From Strigops habroptila (lineage: Eukaryota; Chordata; Aves; Psittaciformes; Psittacidae): a stretch of DNA of 64,000 nt. The notes beneath the pieces were generated by a model. That model was not told where the DNA came from. It did no database searches and saw only the letters and a program-made list of their open reading frames with translations. Positions 59,401-64,000 of this stretch are shown here, piece after piece (the first letter of the stretch is position 1; each line of letters opens with the position of its first letter). The stretch lies in NCBI RefSeq assembly GCF_004027225.2, contig NC_044288.2:7685744-7749743 (forward strand). Reading direction: 5' to 3'. The translations under genes and the position numbers were made by a program.

Positions 59401-61481
59401 CCTCACTGCCTGGCCCCACACGCCTGCTTCCCATGTGAAACCCTGCTGCGCTGGTGGGTACATTCACACGGTGACTTCCTTCAGTCACATCCCTCTCACC
59501 CCGGTGAGTGACGGGGCGTCATTTTCTTCTTGCCCCTCGTCTTCAGCTGCCTCTCTGTGTGCAGACTGCACTGAGCAACATCCCGAGCACGGCAGTCCCT
59601 GGTTGCTCCCTGGTCGTGAGGAATCTCCTCCTGAGCTCCTGATGGGACGGGCACCGGGGCCCCGCAGGGCAGGGTTAATGGCCACTAACACGGGGAGGTC
59701 TCGGGCCGGAGCCGGTCCCTGGCTGCTTGCCTCGTCCCTGGCTCTCCAGGGACGTGGAGCTGTTCATCCTCTTGTTAGCACACAGACAATGATCACATCT
59801 GGAGCAGGCGTGGGCAGGCAGCCTCTCTGTCCCCTCCAAACCAACGCTAGAAATGACTGCATGAGCTGGTCCTGGACATACCTAATGCAATTCTCTTTAT
59901 TTCTCAATGTGCTTGGCAGAAGTGGATGATCTTGGTTACAGAACCAACTGATGTGGTCCTCTGGTTTAGAGAGGTGTCTTCAGCAAAGAAGTGGTGTGTC
60001 TTCTCCGAGATGTTCAACTGTCTCTGAGGTGGCACTGCTGACAGCCATGTTCACTCTCTGATTTGAAACTGGCACCACCTTTTATACCTGGGCAAGCTGC
60101 ACATTTTCAGTTTGCTGGGAGCACAAGGTAAGAGCTTATCTGTGCCTCTGGTGGTTTCTGTGCTACTGCAAATCCCTGCAGCCAGATGCCAGCTTCCTGC
60201 TCCACAGACAGAAAAAGGGCTGTAGACCAGGAAATGATTTTACGTGTTCCCTTTTCTCAGTTCCAGAAGAAAATGTCCTTCTCTGGGGCTGTGCCAGTGC
60301 CTTGGAGCATTTCTGTTGGCCAGTGGAGTTAACTGTGTGCTGTCAGCTGCGGATGTGATTTTACAGCAGGTTTGGATGATGCACAGCCGCAAGTTTGGGG
60401 ATGGAGCGGTCGGTGGTCGCAGCGAGGGCAGGAATTGCTGGTCTAGAAACAGGCAATAAACCCGATTCTGAACCCCAGGAGCTGCTGTGTGGGGTTTGCT
60501 GGGGGCAGTGCCAGCTGGGCCCTGTGTCCCCGGGGCTCACACGGGGAGGCTTGAACTGGGGCCGGCTGAACACCGGAGCTGGTGCTGCGGTGGCAGAGGC
60601 TGGGCTGCGGTGTGGCCAGTGCTGGGTTCTGCTCTGTCACACGGTGTTTCATGCATCTTAATGTAGCCTTGAACCCATGAATTCCCCTTAGGATATTTAC
60701 AAAAGCAATATTGGAATGGGAAGGAGTTGGAGGGAGCTTGTGGACTACTAGGAGGTAGCTGATGGGTAGTTAGAGGAGACCAGGCAATGAGGAGAAGCAA
60801 GATTCAATACCCCTGTCTGCAGAATCTTGACTGCGGTCATGGCATGTCCCTTTCATTGTCCCTTTCCTCTCCAAATCACCTTTTAAACTGTATTCTGGTT
60901 AAAAGTCCTGGACTAAAATCAAACAGAAAAGCAACCAACCAACATAAAAAAATAATCTGCGTGACTCCCCCTCAAAAGGCAACACAAACCATTAGCCAGG
61001 AGCTGACTGATCGTGATTTATGGTTTCTTTACCCTGCAGAAGCAGGAGGGTAATGAACCAGTGTTTTGATCTCTGTGGGCTTCCCTGCAGCAGGGAGGAG
61101 ATCAAAACAAGCTGAACTATTCCTGATTCCCACACGTGCTCTTCCCCCTCCCGCTCCTCCTCTGCTGCTGTTGGCAGCCTCACAGGACACCAGAGAACAT
61201 CAGTCTTGTGGATGCCACAAACCCACCTCGGCCGGGCCAGGACAGGGCTCTCCCAGGCAGGGATAGGTGTTGTCCTGTCCTGTCCTGTCCTGCTCCCTCG
61301 GGAGCAACCCCAGTTCTCTGCAGCCTCAGAGCGGTGGGTGCTGAGGGTGCTGGTGGTGGGAGGTGTTGGGGACACAGGGAATACCTGCGGTGGTGGCAGG
61401 CTGCTGCGGGTGCGGGGTGCTCGCCCCTCGCAGGAGCAGGGAGAGGCGCAGGAGTGTGAGGGAGGCAGAGCGGAGTCACCC
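56421..61481 (-). other. no exon seen; SH3RF2 3' UTR and/or intergenic DNA
   Basis: No conserved coding sequence was found on either strand. A minus-strand AATAAA at 59896-59901 would end an SH3RF2 3' UTR of about 1.6 kb, closer to the usual mammalian length; another lies near 57023. If the distal signals near 55.9 kb are used instead, this whole interval is untranslated SH3RF2 sequence. Confidence 0.35.
61271..61290 (+). repeat. (TGTCC)4 minisatellite-like repeat
   Basis: Four perfect TGTCC units in tandem, 190 bp past the SH3RF2 stop in transcript direction. Short pentamer repeats like this mutate easily. Confidence 0.8.
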
Positions 61482-63025
61482 TCAGTTGGCAGACACGCTG
61501 CTGTAGCTCTTCCTGATGGGGAAGGTGAGCTGCCCCGAGAGGTCCAGCGACAGCGCCTTGGGGTGCAGCGCCCGCCGCTGGGGCAGGGGGCTGGCGCTGG
61601 GCCTGGGCGAGTAGAGCACGGCCAGCTCGGGGCCCGCCAGCCCGGCCTCCGGTGCCACAGCCTCGGCCAGCGGCTCCGTCCTGCTGCGGAGCAGGCTCGG
61701 GGACGGCTGCAGGCTGTGCCGCTTGGGTGGTGGTGGGCTGTGGTTCTGGAACCTCACCGTCTTCACTTGCTGCAAGAGAAGGGACTCGAGTCACAGTGGG
61801 AAAAGCAGCTGCCCACCCCCCCTCACTGTGATCCCCCCTGGGGAGCCAGGGGGGAACCGGGGGGCTGCCGGCTCCTTCCCGAGGGCTGATGGTGGCTGTG
61901 GAGGAGCCTGGTATGATGGAGGTGGAGGGGAGCTGTGGGGAGCGCTCTGCAGGGACCCGGGCACTCGATCCGGAGCCCTCGTTGGCTTAGAGCAGAGAGT
62001 GAGGGCAGGTGGAGGGAGCGTGGCCTGTCCCATGCACCCCTCGCCCAGAGCCCGCAGTCTGTCTCCATCTGGTGATGCTCTCCTGGGGGCTCTGAGGCCG
62101 GTTGGGCTTTCAGGGGCTTGTGGAGCGGTTTGCTCTTTGGATGCCGCGGGAGGTGAAAGTTGCTACGAGGGCAGTTTGCAGAATGATTTTTATCATTATG
62201 AAATTGCCCTCTGGCTGCCAGAGGGGAAAGAACTTCCTGTTCCAAATGGTTCAGCCAAAGCAACATGGGGAAGATGAGGGGAGCTCTGTAGAGACCAGCT
62301 TGACATGAGGTCTAACACCCAGGTCTGTGGCATTTGCTCATTCACTCCCAAACTCTCAGGGACCTCGGTGGGATTCCTGCCTGATTTAAGATCTCAGAAT
62401 AGTCTAAAGATTTGATCATGACTGAATGCGAGTTTATGTGCAGAGACACTTTGCAGCATCTTGCCTTTCTAAAGGGCTTAATCTGATCAGCAGCACCAGC
62501 AACAAAAATAGCCCATTTCTTAATGCAGGTACCAATCCCAGTGGTTTCTATCAGTAGAAAACCTGTTGGGAATGGCACAGATCCGTGGTGGGATCTGGGC
62601 TGGCACTGAGCACCCGCCAGGCTGGGGACCCCGGAGCTGCGGTGACCATGGCCCTACCTTCTCGGCGCTGTTGCGGGAGGTTTCGGGCTTCACCAGGATG
62701 GACGGCGGGGCCGACGCGGGCGGCTTGGGGGCTGCCTCGCTCTTTGCTGGGGGATCTTTGGCATCCAGGACCACGGAGCTGCACACGGAGGGGGTTCTGC
62801 TTTCCCCTCCTCTGACCACGAGCACCGGGGACGCGTCGTGGGAGAAGTTTGTCCTCGCTCCTGCCTCGGCCGCGCCGGCGCTGGGGGTGATGCTCTGTGG
62901 CGCGGGGCTGAGGTGCTGGTAGAGCTGAATCTGCTGAGGCCGCAACACCGTGGTGAGCGGACGCCGGAGGGAGCCAGCAACATGGACGGGGGTCCCAGCC
63001 TGCCCTGGCCTCTGCAGGGATCCGT
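61482..63025 (-). CDS. SH3RF2: SH3RF2, last two coding exons (partial gene)
   Basis: SH3RF2 is a POSH-family protein with RING and SH3 domains that binds protein phosphatase 1. Visible coding exons are 62658-63025 and 61482-61769 (stop at 61482-61484). The first ends NSAEK|GTAGGG in phase 0; the second starts QVKTVRFQNHSPPP after a clear pyrimidine-rich acceptor. KTVRF is the RVxF-type PP1 docking motif reported for SH3RF2. The rest (about 217 residues in view) is proline- and serine-rich with no SH3 fold. The first visible exon begins mid-codon (two bases), so upstream exons with RING and SH3 domains lie beyond the right edge. Orientation and position next to LARS1 match human synteny. Codons are very GC-rich compared with LARS1 and RBM27. 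The identification rests on the motif and synteny, not on alignment. Confidence 0.8.
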
Positions 63026-64000
63026 CTGGGGAGCAAGAACCGTTTGGAAAGGAGTCAGCAGGACTCAGCATGGTACAGACAAAGCATGGAGGCAGAAGTG
63101 AGCAGTGGTTACAGCCCTGCACCAACAGCCCCCTCCATGGGGCTGCTGCGGGGTTGTAGCTCCCAGGGATCACCACGCACCCATCCCATGCAGTAACCCC
63201 ATGTGCAGCAACACTCTCTGCATCCCCAGACTCTCCTTGGGATGCAGCCACTCCGCTGAACCCTGCAAGGCCAGCAACCCAAACCCCTCAATCGCCCTGT
63301 AATGGCACAACAACTTATGCCACAAATTCTCCTGGGTAGGAGTGAGTTTCTGAGAGCTTGCCCTGCCTCTTCCTGGCCTGCAGATACTCTTGGTGCAAAC
63401 ACTGAAGTGTGTTAAACCTGAACACAGGCTGCAGAGCCTCAGCACGACCTGCCCAGCCGTTCCTGCCCAGCTCCTGAGCTGAGAACCCGGTGTGGGAAGC
63501 GCTGTGATGAGCAGGTAGGACTGGACACGGCCCTGCAGGGACGGGGTGATGAGGGGTGACCGTGTTGGGGACACAGGCTGCTGGGGAACAGAAATCACCC
63601 CCTGAACTGAAACCTCCCCTGGGAACACCCCTATGATGGGTCCTAATGCGGCCCTGGGTGCTCTCTGCTCCCTCCCCACGGTCTCTTTGCTGACGTGCTA
63701 TTGGGAGCCCTGCTCCTGCCCTTGCCAGCCGTGCTGGCTGCTGTTCCCATCTGGCTTTTCCCAGCTGCTTTCCCACATGCAGCTCAGGAAGTCACTTGCT
63801 TTATTTCTCCTGCAGCTTCTTGCTGCTCACAAGATTGACTTTTTACTTGTTTTTTTAAGCAGAGGCCACCACAGGGGATTGAGCCTTTTACAGTGAAACA
63901 GCTCTTCAGATAAACCCAATTTGGAGACCAACCCACTGCCAGTGGCCATGCAGGGCAGCGCCTGCTCCAGCAGCAGCAGCTCCTCCGGCGAGCACTAGGA
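63026..64000 (-). other. SH3RF2: probable SH3RF2 intron
   Basis: A pyrimidine-rich acceptor (CTTGCTCCCCAG) precedes the exon at 63025. No further exon with family-like sequence was recognised up to the right edge. The final 50 bases have an open GC-rich frame on the minus strand that could be part of an exon but shows no SH3 or RING signature. Confidence 0.45.

Noticed and set aside
59222-59929. 235-aa plus-strand open frame
   Set aside because: No recognisable domain, Ser/Cys-rich random-looking composition, and no supporting splice or promoter signals.

Overview
The window is nuclear DNA from a vertebrate, most likely a bird. The evidence is long, cleanly spliced multi-exon genes with compact introns, a very low repeat load, and one CR1 LINE fragment whose reverse-transcriptase end and 3' tail look avian. 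Gene order, read right to left, is SH3RF2 (3' end only), LARS1, RBM27. This matches the human 5q32 order SH3RF2, PLAC8L1, LARS1, RBM27, POU4F3 as I recall it. No prokaryotic feature, CRISPR array, viral element or recognisable tRNA/rRNA gene was seen.

Layout. 1-1250 is a CpG island with no recognisable protein; by synteny it may be the upstream flank of POU4F3, off the left edge. 1251-8044 is intergenic, with one CR1 fragment (about 2804-3455) and two clusters of homeodomain/POU-type motifs. 8045-30296 is RBM27 on the minus strand: 21 coding exons giving 1001 residues, and a 3' UTR of about 3 kb. 30297-30883 is a short GC-rich head-to-head promoter shared with LARS1. 30884-about 54385 is LARS1 on the plus strand: 32 coding exons giving 1177 residues, with every exon junction in phase. 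54386-61481 contains no recognised coding exon; it is probably intergenic DNA plus the long 3' UTR of SH3RF2. 61482-63025 holds the last two coding exons of SH3RF2 on the minus strand, with the PP1-docking motif KTVRF. 63026-64000 looks like SH3RF2 intron.

Function. LARS1 is the cytosolic leucyl-tRNA synthetase. RBM27 is a nuclear RNA-binding protein (PWI-like domain, RS region, CCCH finger, two RRMs). SH3RF2 is a POSH-family, PP1-binding protein. LARS1 and RBM27 share a promoter region but no known pathway.

No wholly new system was found. The most useful observations are the shared promoter with two CCAAT boxes 31 bp apart, mirrored YY1-like elements over both 5' ends, a four-codon uORF ahead of RBM27, a decayed internal RBM27 exon with a surviving splice donor, a POU4F-type paired site in the POU4F3-side intergenic DNA, and the apparent absence of PLAC8L1 from its expected slot. 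Exon coordinates were worked out by hand from splice signals, reading frame and remembered human protein sequences. No alignment was run.
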